From the NCBI GenBank assembly GCA_013400115.1, contig VXBP01002341.1, forward strand, positions 1-64,000: DNA of 64,000 nt, read 5' to 3'. Source of the stretch: Rhinopomastus cyanomelas. Taxonomy: Eukaryota; Chordata; Aves; Bucerotiformes; Rhinopomastidae. Shown here one piece after another: positions 13,416 through 26,278 of the stretch (positions are counted from its first letter, which is position 1; each line of letters starts with the position of its first letter). Made by a program: the position numbers and the translations under genes. The notes beneath the pieces are model-generated. The model saw nothing but the letters and a program-made list of their open reading frames with translations, ran no database searches and was not told where the DNA came from.

Positions 13416-15741
13416 TATTTTATGCTTGAATTTCATGTGCCCCTTAAACTTAGGTGTTTTATCCAGACAGCCTCCAGACCTGTTTTTCTGTCTCTAATGT
13501 GCAGTTAAGCACCCGGCTTCAGGTGGGAGGGTGATAGCTCATAGCTGCAAGGCACTGATGCTCAACTGTTTGCCAGCTGTACCTGACATTTTGCAGAGAC
13601 TGATTAAAACTGCTCAAATGCTTTTAGTGAGACTGGTACACTGAAGCATGGACAATGGTTTTGTCTGATAGCAAAGCCTTTCATTCATTCTTTAGGGGAA
13701 ATTTTGAACAGGTTTTCTGAGGTGGAAGGGGTCCTTCATAACACTGTGCGGGGTGACAGTGATAGGCATTCCTGCAGAATTACCAGGCAGGTGTGTCCTG
13801 TGCCCAAGTCATTACTTGGCAGTATTTTTGTCTAAAATCACAGATAAGATAAAAGGTAACACAGAAGCGTGAAAGCTCTTTATCTTAAGAGCTACCGCCA
13901 GTCACTTGCCCTCATATAACTTTGACTAGATATTGGGTGGATTTTGTTATTACATATTTCTGCCAAATGGAGAAATCATGGGAAATAAACAGTTTTTATC
14001 AGTGTTAATGCTTTCCCATATCCACGTACCTGTTAAAATAACATTTCTGATTTTTTGCTGGAAATACTTATATTTCTTTCTGTTAACTGACTTAGAAACC
14101 TACTGGCATGAGCAACATTCGCCCTTTAATATGAAAAAGGAATTCTCTGCCTGACACAAGTAGGAGAACTCCTCTGTACAATCTTTAACATCTTTACTGT
14201 GTAGATGAGGTCACTTGAGGATATTCTCTGTTTGCTTACCTTGAAGTAGAAATCACTGTTAAGGCTGAATTGAGGTAAGAGTTTGCCAGTGGCTTGGTTC
14301 CTATGCGTAATTTTAATCTGTGGCCTGAACAACAGTTATGTTTCAGATGTCCCATGTATGTCTTCAGATGGTGCCTGGGACTCTCACAGAAGGTGGCTCT
14401 GAATGGACAGGGCAGTTAGCTGGGGATGCCTTTGCTGTTTGGGTCAGGGTGACGTCTCAGTCTTCCAGTGTTTAACTGCTTAGCTCTCTTCTAGTCTGGT
14501 TTCTTAGTAAGACTTAGCAAAGAAATTGACTGTTTGGCTGTGTCTCAATTGTCACCTAATAATTTTTCTTGCTGATTTCATCGAGATTTGACAGAGGTGT
14601 GACAGACCCCAAAAAGTTGTTACTGTATGGTTTGTACAAACAGGCATTTGTGTGGAAGGGAGAAATGCCACATATGGCCTCTACTTGGAGGAAGGGCTGT
14701 GGAGTGAGTAGAGCATGTTTTAGCAGCACAGAAATCATGTGGGACCTCAGCCTTGTTACACAAACCCTTAGGGGACCTGATTTAGAGACCTGTGTTAAGT
14801 ACCTGTGAAATGGTGCCAGCTTCTATGTGGCAGTAGGATGGAGGGAATGCAGAGGCTGGTTCTGAACGCGGTGCCATGCAGGCTGTGGATTACAGTAGTT
14901 CTCTCCTGCAGGCTGTGAATCAGTAGCTCTCTCCTGTTTCTTTTAACACAAAAATGTGTTTTGTTGGGGTCAATGCAAAGCTCACTGGCAAAGTCTGGTC
15001 TGCAAGGGTGTGAGGGATTTGGCCCATCGTTGCCAGAAAGCTGCATGAGAAGAAAACCCCAGTGCAGTGTCTCTTCTGTACAGCTTACCTCACCACATCA
15101 AAACCCAAGAATTGTACATATTTTATTAAAGCCAAATGTCTGTAGTTCTTGTATATTGGGGTGTGCGTGTATGTACTCACTCTCTCTATGTATTCATTAT
15201 GTTCCTTGCCGAAGCAGTGAATTCTTGTGGCTGAAGCATAGACAGTAGCCATCAATTTTAGGTATATTCTCACAGTTCTGATCTTCTCCAAGCTCAGGTG
15301 TTGAATGGGAGACTGTAATTGGCTCCTTTCTGTGCTGCCCTGCAGCTGGAGCTTGTTCTCTGCTACTGTGGGGCTGTGACCTTCCATCACACACTCCAGA
15401 CACAACTTCTCTGGCAGATCTTTTCATCTGCTTTTGGCACTGGGAAGCAGTATTTTCTGCTTTTGGTTTGTTTCTGAGTGAGGAGCTGCTGAAAGCCTTT
15501 TCTCTCCTTCTGTAGTGGCCTTGGCATATCTTGAGGGCCAAGACACATTGCTTCATGTGCTAGAAGTTTCTCATATATTTGGCATGACCCGTCTCATGCA
15601 CTGATGAAGAAGGAATTGGAGGGTTGGATCCTGTGTCATATTCTACAATTGAACCCATGCAACAGATGTGGCATTTAACACACCCCCTTCAGCTAAGGTG
15701 TGGTCTGAAAGGAGAACAGGCATCCTTGAATGGAGTTGATA
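13416..15741. other. Non-coding intron-like stretch
   Basis: No exon recognised. It holds an imperfect tandem duplication at 14878-14935, listed separately. Two overlapping minus frames at 15085-15556 show no recognisable domain. Confidence 0.55.
14878..14935. repeat. Imperfect tandem duplication, two units of about 30 and 28 bp
   Basis: Unit one (14878-14907) and unit two (14908-14935) both start GCAGGCTGTG and both end CTCTCTCCT or TTCTCTCCT. They differ by a small deletion and a few substitutions. This is the pattern of replication slippage. Confidence 0.85.
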
Positions 15742-15948
15742 CCACAGAATCACAGAGTGTTAGGGATTGGAAGGGACCTCAAAAGATCATCTAGTCCAGT
15801 CCCCCCACCACAGCAGGATCCCCTAGATCCTGTTGCACTGGAACATGTCCAGGTGGGTTTTAAATGTCTCCAGAGAAGGAGATTCCACAAACCCACTGGG
15901 CAGCCTGTTTCAGTGCCCTGTCACCCTCACTGGGAAGAAGCTCCTTCC
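15742..15948 (-). mobile_element. CR1 LINE 3' fragment, reversed, about 207 bp
   Basis: Reversed tail CACAGAATCACAGAGTG, then GATTGGAAGGGACCTCAAAA, CTCCAGAGAAGGAGATTCCA and TCACTGGGAAGAAGCTCCTT. Same subtype as 13066-13415, and truncated earlier. Confidence 0.94.
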
Positions 15949-18295
15949 TTTGAAATCTAATGTAGTAAACTACTGTTCTCCTTTGTCAATGCTTGTGGGC
16001 AGATGACACCCTCTTCTTCATTGTCATCTGCAGTGCACAATCAGGGAAATCCTTGCAAAACCTGTTCTCTAAATCCTGACAAAATCTGTTCTTTGAAATC
16101 CTCACAACATCTACCCCAAGAGGTGTCTGAACCTACTTGGAAATGAACTTTATTTCAGACTTGAGTTAGGAGTCCTTGATGCAAGAGCAGAGGCAGTACA
16201 TATCTGCATGGACGTGTATGTGTTTCTAGGGATTTGTAGTGCTTTGAATGCTCCATGGTTTTGTACTGGTTTTCTAAGGCACATTTAGAAAAGCCATTCA
16301 CTGCCTAATCTGTAGGGAGCTTTCTAAGGGTTCCTTCTTTCTTGAAAGATTATCTGTTTATGACAAACCTAAACGGGACTGTCTTTTCTTGCTGCTGTGT
16401 TCTCATAGCAAGAAGCAATTATTTTGTGCATGGAGTTGTTGGGCAAGTCTTTGGACTTGTTTTTAATTCAATTTTACAAGATGATATTGCTCAGGATTTC
16501 ATGTTAAAATAAAATCTTTCTCTTGGTAAATTTTTTTAAAAGGCTATCACGTGGAGACAGTCTGGCCTCAAGTTATCCTGAGAATTAATTGACTTCAAGG
16601 CAATAAATGATCATGTTCAAAACCACCCAACAATGGGCTCCAGTCCAATTTCTAAAACTGTTCTCTCTTATCGCTCAAACTTCAGTAGTTAACTTTTGTT
16701 CGTGGAGAACTGAGGGAGCAAAGTCACTTTTCACTGAGACAACACTGCTGTTATTTCAATAACAGAACGAACAAGCTATGACTGAAAAGACCCTTAAACA
16801 TAAATGTTGTGATTGTGTCAGGGCTAATGTCTGAAATAATGGAAGAATGTAGATAAGTAATGTGAGGCAATGCTTTCAGAATTTAGAAGAAAATAGTTTT
16901 CTTCTTTGAAGCAAAGGAGTCTGAATCATTGGTTTGAGTATGTGAAGCAGAAAACACAACGTTTGTGTTTGAAACTTCAAAGAACCCAGGATGGCCATTT
17001 GAAATGTACAGCTGGAAAATATTCAGTATGGCTAGCTGCTGGAAGTCTGCAGCCTTTGGAGCTTCTGTGGCTGTTGTGCATTTCTGGATGTGCAGGTGAC
17101 AGTCATGCCCAGTTTTCAATTGACAAGGATATTTCTATAGGTTTCACGTGTAGACCTCCCTTCTCCAACCGAAAACCAGTCAATTCAGCTTCGCGCAGCA
17201 GGATGGATCTTGAAGACTAGACAGAGGGTTTATTTAGCAGGTCACTCACTGTGCGCAAAAGGTTGCACAGGCTTCCTAAATCTGAGTCTGTTCTGAAGTA
17301 CGTAATCAGAGGACAAATTGCTTTGTAGTTGTTTTGTAGCCCCTAGTTCAACTTTATGCTAAAGATACGGCTATTTCAGTGGAGAATTCCTGACTCTCTT
17401 ATGAGCTTTAGAAGGTGGCTTGAAGCTTTAGTGTAATCTCTGCATTAAGTGGCTTGAGTAGTTTTTGCTGGGTGATACTATTAGTTTGAGTAGGGGTATA
17501 TCATTCACAGGTGTCCAGGGAGTATATAGGAAGCATAGCACTGGTAGGGCTGTCAAACCCACCCAAACAGTGCCCGACATTGTTGCTGGTTTTCTGACTT
17601 CATGAGGACAAACTTAATGCTGAAGTCCATGCAATACCCTTTGGAAAGTCTGCCTTTAGCTGATGGTAAAATTACTCTCAATAGCTAGATTTAGACATTA
17701 ATACATATTAATTGTGTTGTAAAATTGGACCTTTTTTTTTCCAGAGACTGCAAATACATATTCATCATAGTTCCTCTGTACAACAGAGGACGTTACCAAA
17801 GAGCTTGAAGTGAAAGGAAGGAGGCATGAAACACACAGCACAGACTGGGGTCTCTGCTTTCTGAAATCAGATTGTATGCAGTCACTCCCACTTGATCTGA
17901 GAAGAGGTTGAGGACTTGTTCCTTGCAGGTGGAATGCTTTTATCTACATTTCTATTTAAGTAGGTGCTGAAATAAAGATTAACACAAGCAAGGTGGGAAT
18001 GTAGCGTATATGGCAGCTCTTCCTCCAGGACAAGAATAGTGCTGGGGCACTATGTCTAGGAAGCTAACACTGGGCTTCTCAGACTGTAGGCCAGATATTT
18101 CTTTTTCTGGCAGACCAAAGAAAATTGGTGGAAGCTTGTGTTAAAAGATCAAAGGCTATTGACTTGTATTGTCTGAGCGGGCAAGGTGGACAGGATTTCC
18201 TGTAATACACTGTAAGGTAAAACTGTTCCTGTTCTAAAATCCACTGACTACAGAATTTGGAGTACAATGCGGCTAGTACACCTGTGCTAGTATAC
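15949..18295. other. Non-coding intron-like stretch
   Basis: No exon recognised. It contains a three-unit imperfect tandem repeat at 16047-16115. A 104-codon plus frame at 16906-17220 and an antisense frame overlapping it have no recognisable domain. Confidence 0.55.
16047..16115. repeat. Imperfect tandem repeat, three units of about 20-25 bp
   Basis: Units begin at 16047, 16071 and 16096 with AAATCCTTG, AAATCCTGA and AAATCCTCA, each followed by a CAAAAYCTGTTC-like or CAACATCTACC segment. Decay increases towards the third unit. Confidence 0.75.
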
Positions 18296-18884
18296 AGTAT
18301 GTAGTGACCATGAGATGATGGAGTTCAGGGTCTCATGTGGTAGGAACAGAATAGCTAGCAGAATCACAACCCTGGACTTCAGGAGGGCCACCTTTGGCCT
18401 TTCAAGCAATTGCTAGGGAATGTCCCATGGGACAGGGCACTGGCAGGTAAAGGGGCTCAGGGTAGCTGGCTAACGTTCAAAGACTACTTATTTGAAGCAC
18501 AAGAAAAGAACATCCCAACAGGAAAGAAGTCAAGGAAAGGGAGCCAGAAGACCAGCATGGTTAAGCAGGGAGCTACTGGGCAAACTGAATTAAAAGAAGA
18601 AAGCCTATAGGTCATGGAAGGAGGGGTTGGCCACTTGGGGTGATTATAAGGCTCTGGTGAGAGAATGTAGGGATGCAACTAGAAAGGCCAAGGCCTCCTT
18701 GGAATTAAACCTTGCAGGAGAGGTCAAGCGCAACAAAAAGGGCTTCTTCAAATATATTGCAGGTAAAACTAAAACTAGAGGCAACATAGGCCCCCTGATG
18801 AATGAGGTGGGTGCCCTGGAGACAGAGGATACAGAGAAAGCGGAGATACTGAACACCTTCCTTGCCTCTGTCTATACTTCTGGG

Positions 18885-19323
18885 AGCTATCCTGATCTCA
18901 AGCCCCAGACTGCTGAAGCTCCAGAGGAAGTTGAGGCAAGAGTGGAGCCTGCCTTGGTTGATAAGGACTTGGTTAGGGATAAGTTGAGCAAACTGGACGT
19001 GCACAAATCCATGGGCCTGGATGGGATGCACCCACGCGTACTAAGGGAGATGGTAGAAGTCATTGCTAAGTCCCTCTCCATCATCTTTTCTAAGTCATGG
19101 GGANAGCTATCCTGATCTCAAGCCCCAGACTGCTGAAGCTCCAGAGGAAGTTGAGGCAAGAGTGGAGCCTGCCTTGGTTGATAAGGACTTGGTTAGGGAT
19201 AAGTTGAGCAAACTGGACGTGCACAAATCCATGGGCCTGGATGGGATGCACCCACGCGTACTAAGGGAGATGGTAGAAGTCATTGCTAAGTCCCTCTCCA
19301 TCATCTTTTCTAAGTCATGGGGA
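18885..19323 (+). repeat. Exact 219-bp direct repeat around a single N (assembly artefact)
   Basis: 18885-19103 and 19105-19323 are identical as read base by base, separated only by N at 19104. Both begin AGCTATCCTGATCTCAAGCC and end TAAGTCATGGGGA. The total offset is 220 bp. Removing one copy plus the N makes the two CR1 open frames on either side line up in the same phase, which points to unmerged contig ends. Confidence 0.95.
19104..19104. other. Assembly gap (single N) inside CR1
   Basis: One ambiguous base between the two identical 219-bp copies. It marks a failed contig overlap, not missing sequence. Confidence 0.95.
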
Positions 19324-20721
19324 TTAGGAGAGGTGCCTAGAGACTGGAGGACAGCAAATGTCACTCCAATCTTCATAAAGGAAAATAAGGACCCAAGTAA
19401 CTGTAGACCTATCAGCCTCACCTCCATCCCAGGAAAGGTGATGGAACAATTTGTCCTAGAGGATGTCTCCAGCCACATCAAGGACAGGAGGGCTGTCAGG
19501 AACGGTCAGCATGGCTTTACAAAGGCAAAGTCGTGCTTGACCAACCTGATAGCCTTTTATGAGGGCATAACCAGGTGCATAGATGATGGCAGAGTTGACT
19601 TAAGTAAGGCATTTGACACAGTCTCCCACAGCATCGTCGCAGCCAAACTGAAGCAGTGTGGTCTAGATGATCGGGTAGTGAGCAGGATCGTGAAGTGGCT
19701 CCAGGATAGAAGCCAGAGAGTGGTGGTCAATGGGACAGAGTCTAGTTGGAGACCTGTATCTAGTGGAGTGCCCCAGGGGTCGGTGCTGGGACCAGTCCAG
19801 CTCAATCTATTCATTGATGACTTGGATGAGGGATTGGCATGCACTGTCAGCAAGTTTGCTGACGACACAAAGCTGACACCCCAGCAGACTGTGCTGCCAT
19901 TCAGGAAGACCTGGACAGGCTGGAGAGCTGGACAGGGAGAAACATAATGAAATATAACAAGGGTAAGTGTAGAGTCTTGCATCTGGGCAAGAAGAACCCC
20001 AGGTACCAGTATAAGTTGGGGACCGACCTGTTCGAGAGCAGTGTAGGAGAAAGGGACTTGGGGGGTCCTGGTGGACAACAGGATGACTGTGAGCCAGCAA
20101 TGTGCTCTTGTGGCCAAGAGGGCCAACAGCATCCTGGGATGGATCAGATGGTTAGCAGATCAAGAGAGAGTCTTCTTCTCCTCTACTCTGCCCTGGTGAG
20201 ACCACATCTGGAATATTGTGTCCAGTTCTGGGCCCCTCAATCCAATAGGGATGTGGAGCTGCTGGAGAGGGTCCAGCATAGGGCAATGACGATGATGAAG
20301 GAGGTGGAGCACCTCCCTTATGAGGAGAGGTTGAGGGAGCTGGGTCTCTTGAGCTTGGAGAAGAGGAGACTGAGGGGTGACCTCATTAATGTCTACAAAT
20401 ATGTGAGGGGTGGGTGTCAGGAGGATGGCACTGGGCTGTTCTCGGTGTCATGTAGTGATAGGATGAGGGGCAATGTGTGTAAGCTGGAACACAGGAGGTT
20501 CCACATCAACCTGAGAAGGAACTTCTTCATGGTGAGGGTGACGGAGCACTGGAAGGGTCTGCCCAGGGGGGTTGTGGAGTCACTTTCACTGGAGGTATTC
20601 AAGACCCACCTGCATGTGTTCTTGTGTGACTTGATTTAGGTGATCCTGCAGTGTCAGGGGGATTGGACTAGATGATCTTTTGAGGTTCCTTCCAATCCCT
20701 AATGATTCTATGATTCTATGA

Positions 20722-23700
20722 GATTGCAGAGACAAGTTCATAAAAAAATTAACAGGATTTGTGGTAACTTTCAAAGGGACGACAGAACAGACTAACAGGA
20801 AAAAATCCAAACCATGCATTGTACCTAATTGCTGAAAAATGTGTGGGTTTTTGGTGTATGGGATGACTCATGGGGTGATAGAGATTAGTCTTTTATTCCA
20901 GAGTCATTGGTTCAAAGTGAATAGAGATTATTCTAAGTCCCTGAAAGAATTGGAAAAGAATGAGGTAGTGATTTTATCACCTTAGATGCTAAAAGAATCA
21001 AGGCTACGTATTTTGTCATCTTAGACTTGTACAGTGCTTACTTAAAAGAGATATAGATAGCTATAACTATTCTATTTGAAAGCCAGATTTGCCAAGATTC
21101 TTTAAGACTCTGTTCTTTTTATAGTCTCCTTGTTTATGGTAGAGGGTGGGGTATTATAATGGACTTCAGTTTATGGCATTAAAATTTTCTTGTATCTTTC
21201 CCTTTGGAGAAGAGTTTATGGTTAGTCTGTGTCGCAGACTCACAGACGTATGAACCTGTGGTAATGGTTTTGGTTCAGAGATCTGAAGTGAACACCATAC
21301 ACTAACAGGCACCCTTACTCTCAGAGATATCTATAGCACTCAGTAGACATAGGTAAAGTGTCCTTCACACCCATAATACATATGGCTAACAGAACAGAGA
21401 GAAGGCAAAAGATGATTCTGTGCACAGTGTGGAAATGTCTCAAGTATCTTCATTGCAATGGAGAAAGAGCACGTTGCTAGTACTGTGTCGTGGTTTATTG
21501 CAGTATCTCTGCTAGGAGACCTGGCCCTAGGCAGGGCTGAATACCTTCTCCAAATTCAGAGATGAAATGTGCTCATGTTTCACTCCTGCTTTATTTTTAT
21601 ATATGACATGATGTAGCTTCATAGGAGAAAACAAAGCTGGAAACATCACTGAAAATCAAATTGTGTTTTTAACTTCACCCATGATGTAATAACCCAGCTC
21701 TTGGGTTACCAAAATCCCCTCAAGCATCTGCCCAGGCCCTACCCTAAAATACCTTTTCTGATGTGCGAGCAGTGCTGTAGTGAGAGTATAGGTTTTTGAA
21801 GTAATTTATCATGTAGCAGTTGTCATTATTCCCATGCTGCATTTTTTTCTAGAAGACTGTGAGGCAATGGCATTCTTTATGCTTAATGACACAAACAATT
21901 ATAGGACTGACTTGGCACCGTTGTGCTGCTCTGGCTGGCTCTGATGCTGCTGGCTTTTAAACTGGCTGCAAAACAGCCTGTGGGACTGATGTATAATCGG
22001 TCGTCTGTTGGCGTGTGGTTCTGGATAGTGTTTTTCCTTTGACTCATCTCTGATTGCAGGGAATTTGCTATTGGCTGCAGCGTGCTTGAGAATATGGCTG
22101 TGTGCAAGCTCCTCGTGAGCTATGCGCGAAGTCCCTTTTATGGCAAAAGCAAATTGCTTCACATACAGTATAAAACATGCACCATCCCTAGTCATTGTTT
22201 CATTGCTCTTTGGGCTTTCTTTCTCAGCTTAATACTATGAGCTCTGGTGTTCCAAGTCCAAAGTCTATGTGACGGAGTTTTGCCAAACAGCGCTTGTACT
22301 ATGCTTGGCCATTGTGCTGTAGAAATTGAGCTTGGACATCCTCGTAGAACTCTTCTACGTCTGAAATGACATCAGCTTCTGTCAGTGTTTGTTGAGGAAC
22401 TTAGTAAGAGGCAAGGCGAGGAAACAGGAGGCGACAGGCCAGATCGTTACTACTGTAGTGCACTTCTTTGTAGTCTCTTTACACTTTTCGTTAGACAGAA
22501 AGTTTAGAGGTTACATTTAGTGATCACACGTTGGTGACAATGGAGAGAGTTGCTGATGGACTTATAGAGCAGGACTGTCTTCCTATTCAAGTCTCAGAAT
22601 GTAACTGCTGCTCCTTGAAGTGGGGATGTCTTTGTAAGCTTCTGCTAGACCAACATTTATACCTTGGAGTCACCAGCGTGTGAACATCAGCCATATCATG
22701 GTCTTGCTCAGACCCATGCAAAGCACAGTGCATATGCTAGTACGTGTAGTAATGCTTGAAGCATAGTGCAACTACGATTCACTTCAGTGCTGGATGTACG
22801 CAGGGCTTCCCTCTACGCTGTAGGGCTGCCGTCTGGGAACGCAGCACACTGGCTTGCTTGGAGGTCAGCGTTTGTGTTGTGTATTTTCTCAGGGAAATCT
22901 CCAAAATTTTGTCCAGAATTGAAAAAAAGAAATCAAAGACAGATGCTAGTAGAGGCACAACATCAATCTGTACTGTCAGCAGTTGTAATATCTTTTCAGT
23001 TGTAGTTTTCATACTGTGCCCTTTGACTCCTCTGCCTTGATATCTCCTGTCTTGTGAAAACTTGAAAAACTGTCTGCCTGACACCAGCTGAGAAGTGGAG
23101 CCTGTGTGCGCCTATTGACATCCCAGGGCTAACAAATAAATCTCCTCTGTTTCATTGAGGGTCACCTCCAGCCAAATTTTAAAAACCTTTTAGGAGCTGT
23201 TAATATGGTAGAAAAGGTGGCTTTTTTGTTGTATTCACTGACTTGTCAGCTTCTCCAAATACAACTGCTTTTCCCTTATTGAATGTCTGTCTGGCTCTGG
23301 TAATGCTGCTCTTTGCGTTGAGGCTGGGCTTACCAAGGAGGCCAGTCCAAGGGGCTTGTGTTCTTTTACTCTTGCTGTCTGCCTTCCACTGTATTTACAA
23401 GCAATTTTCACCACTTTTAGGTGTTGATTTCTGCAGTACCAGTTTTTTAATGAGTTCTGAGTCAAAATGTTATGTCAGTTTTTAAACGTGTACAGGTTTT
23501 TTTAGTGAGTGTTTACCTCAGCTCCAGTTAAAACCTGTCAAACTAAAGCCTTTCAGTCCTGGAGGACTGTAAACTAGGAATTGCATTGTGAGTTAAACAA
23601 TGTAGAGCAACAATAAAAATAATACGCAGTGTTATGTTATTTCAAAGCGGTTGGATTAATGATACGTTGCAGTGTGTTCAGGCAACCACATAATGGCTGA

Positions 23701-25662
23701 GGGGGAACTGTGAGGTCTGCTGTATCCAAAACTCTTCAGGCTCCTTGCAGAGAGCCATAATGACTCCAAAGAAGCAGTTACTGCCAAGTGTAAAGGTAAC
23801 CCTTTTGAGATGACTTGTGTCGATACTTACGGGCCTGACACTGGTGTGTGCACTGCCCTGTTCCTACAGTCTGAAGGCTGTAACAAGCACCAGTTAAAGC
23901 ATCCTGTATGTTACCTAGGCTAGTGAATCCAAAACTGAAGCCAAAAAATCTTTCGTTAAAGATATTTTAAGCTGATTTTAAGCTGATAGAGGAAGGAGCT
24001 ACTGTGAAGTAATAATTTGGCTTTGGTCTACTTTACAGTAGTACCTCCTGGAAGGACTTACTCTCAGCTTTTGCAGGAGCTAGAGCTGCAATGGACATGT
24101 GATACGCATTCCGTTGTAACAGCGTGGCAATGGCAAATAGTCAGTGTTTCTAATGCTTATTTTGACTCTCCAAGTGTCTCCCAGCACATGTACTCTTTCT
24201 GGTGCTGTCGTGCTGCCCGTTAGAGCTATGGCTGTTTAATGATCAGACCAGAAATCATTCTGCCAGCTTGGTGCCTGAGGAGACCCAGTGCCACAAGGCT
24301 GTCTTCACCTCTCTGACGTGGTGGGAACAATACTTCATCTCATCTGGGCACACTGAAGGTTTGAACAAGATCAGGAATTTTTAAAAATAAATGCAGGAAA
24401 CTTATTTTTGCTTTTGAGTCTAGAGATCATAATTCACATTTCTTTTCTAAAAGTAGTATGTGTGGAAACATTTTGTAGTTACTTTTGTGTTAGTAAATTA
24501 TAGTATTTGCCAAAGAGCACAAAATTCCCACTTGGAGTGTCTCTTCTTGCGAGCTGCTCCTAGCTCTGTTGCCAGGTCTGGTTGCAAACTGCACCTTCAG
24601 CTGAATAGCTCTGCATCTAAACTCTTGTGAAAACACCCCCATAATCCACCAACAGCTTCTGAAATAGCTGCATTGTTGCTGTACTTAAGGAAACCCACTT
24701 CCCACGAGTGACCACATATTACTTCTATTGTAGAACTGAGCCTGCATTTCTGGTTGTCCTTTCATCCACACTGTTTTCCTCTTTGACTGATGAAATGCTC
24801 TGTAGCTGAAATTGTACTTCTGTCTGGAATGCTGCTTAATTAGAATGAACGATCTTGCGTGTATGCAAGGTTATTTTTCTTTAATAAATCTTTTCTCCAT
24901 GTGTATATTCTATGACAAAACTAATGAGGAATGACAAATATGTAATTCTATAGGTTAGAGGGGGAAATGCTGCAGTACCTTTTGTACTGCTTTTTATACC
25001 CAAATTTAGGACACTGTGGGTTCTTTGTTTGCTCTGTCACCTTGAGATTCAGCTGAGCAAGTTTAGTGCGGCATGTGTGTGTTCGTGCCGTTTGTGCTGT
25101 TGGCCAACTTGGGACTCTTCCTTCAGCTACCTTCTAGTAACACCAATTCTTTTTTATCAAGTCACCCATCTTAAGTAACTTCATTTTAAGTAACTAGCAA
25201 TAAAGAAGTGGTGAGAGCTGTGATAAATGCTCATGTAAATTTTCACTAACATGTGCTTTTGAAATGCGGAAAATTATTTCTCTTGCTGTTTTATTAAAAG
25301 TTAAGAACCAGATTTGTAAGATGAGGGAAATGAATGTAAGATGCTTAATAGAGTTGAAATGAATTGTTTCCTACACTGTTCACCCCTTCTTCCTTTTTTC
25401 AGGTTGTCTAACTTTCCTGATCAGGTTTTTCATTCTTCTCTGACTGAAGTGATGCATCACGTCTGCTGACGTGCAGGCACAGCTGCTTACGATTTTTTTC
25501 CTTTTAAGAAATAAATCCAGTTGTCACTGGAGTCAGATATGAAATGTGTAGGGAACTTCTGGTATAGGTTTTGGCTGTCTTAAGACAGTGACACCAATAT
25601 TTTCCTGAGCTCTCCATTTTTCATGCAAGCTTTATCACCACTGCCTTGCTGTGATGTACTTT
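20722..25662. other. Non-coding intron-like stretch
   Basis: About 4.9 kb without a recognised exon, RNA gene or transposon. It contains an exact tandem 11-mer (TTTTAAGCTGA twice, 23965-23986). Open frames at 22756-23084 on both strands look random. Confidence 0.55.
23965..23986. repeat. Exact tandem 11-mer, two copies
   Basis: TTTTAAGCTGA at 23965-23975 and again at 23976-23986, head to tail, without mismatch. Probably slippage. Confidence 0.9.
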
Positions 25663-26278
25663 GATAGAATCATAGAATGGGCTGGGCTGGAAGGGAGCTC
25701 AGAGATCATCTAGTTCCAAGCCCTTGCCGTGACACCTCCCACTAGACCAGGTTGCTCGAGGCTGTATCTAATCTGGCCTTGAACACTTCCAGGGAGGGTT
25801 TATCTATAGCTTCCCTGGAGGAACCTGTTCCAGTGTCTCACCACCCTCACTGTGAAGAATTTCCTCCTGATAGTTAACCTAAATCTACGCTCCTCTAGCT
25901 TAAAGCCATTTCCCCTCATCCTATCAGTACAAACTCTTGTTAAAAGCTCTTCCCCAGCTTTCTTATAGGCTCCCTTCAGGTACCAAAAGGCTCCTATAAG
26001 GTCTGCCTGGAGCCACCTCTTCTCTAGACTGAATAGCCCCAAGTCTCCCCCTAGGAGAGGTGCTCCAATCCCTCTGATCATCTTTGTGGCCCTCCTCTGG
26101 ACCTGCTCCAGCAGTTCCATGTCCTTCTTGCGTTGGGGGGTCCAGAACTGTACACAGTACTCCAGGTGGAGTCTCATGAGAGCTAAGAGGGGGAGGACTA
26201 CCTCCCTTGACCTGCTGCTGACACTTCTTTTTATGCACACTTTGACCCAGGCACTCATCTGTCTCTTCTGTAGACACT
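25663..26278 (-). mobile_element. CR1 LINE 3' fragment, reversed, about 615 bp
   Basis: Reversed tail GATAGAATCATAGAATGGGC, then GGGCTGGAAGGGAGCTCAGA, a third CR1 3'-end variant in this window. The minus frame 25800-26258 encodes the ORF2 C-terminus: LEYCVQFWTPQRKKDMELLE, RRATKMIRG, FSLEKRWLQADLIGAF and ERRFRLTIRRKFFTVR. The same blocks occur in the copy at 18296-20721. It is 5'-truncated just inside the region after RT. Confidence 0.96.

Larger units (their letters stand above)
18627..20639 (+). pseudogene. CR1 ORF2 remnant: linker, reverse transcriptase and C-terminal region
   Basis: Polyprotein of a CR1 LINE, which normally carries an AP-type endonuclease and a reverse transcriptase; only the RT side remains. 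Visible RT landmarks are NCRPISLTSIPGKV, motif A VDLSKAFDTVSH with the catalytic-type Asp at 19597-19599, GVPQGSVLGP at 19765-19794, and FADDTKL with the paired Asp codons at 19861-19866. Between DDGR and VDLSKAF the spacing is shorter than the CR1 pattern as I recall it, suggesting a small in-frame deletion near 19590. A frameshift lies near 19875-19900, because the LDRLESW block continues in the other frame. Two compensating shifts fall within about 20060-20160. Positions after 19104 are offset by the assembly duplication. It is not expected to be functional. Confidence 0.9.
18296..20721 (+). mobile_element. CR1 LINE, 5'-truncated, longest copy in the window
   Basis: Non-LTR retrotransposon. 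It starts within the ORF2 region upstream of reverse transcriptase (GTGACCATGAGATGATGG at about 18305) and runs through linker, RT and C-terminal region. It ends with GATGATCTTTTGAGGTTCCT and three ATTCTATG-type units at 20704-20721. The apparent length of about 2.4 kb includes 220 bp of assembly duplication around the N at 19104, so the real copy is about 2.2 kb. The 5' limit is approximate. It carries the best-preserved coding remnant of all CR1 copies here. Confidence 0.95.

Noticed and set aside
15085..15556. Two overlapping minus frames of 106 and 119 codons
   Set aside because: They overlap in different frames, have no recognisable motif, and sit beside ordinary intron sequence.
19063..19323. 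Apparent tandem duplication of an RT segment as a biological event
   Set aside because: The identity is perfect over 219 bp and an N sits at the junction; an unmerged contig overlap explains both.
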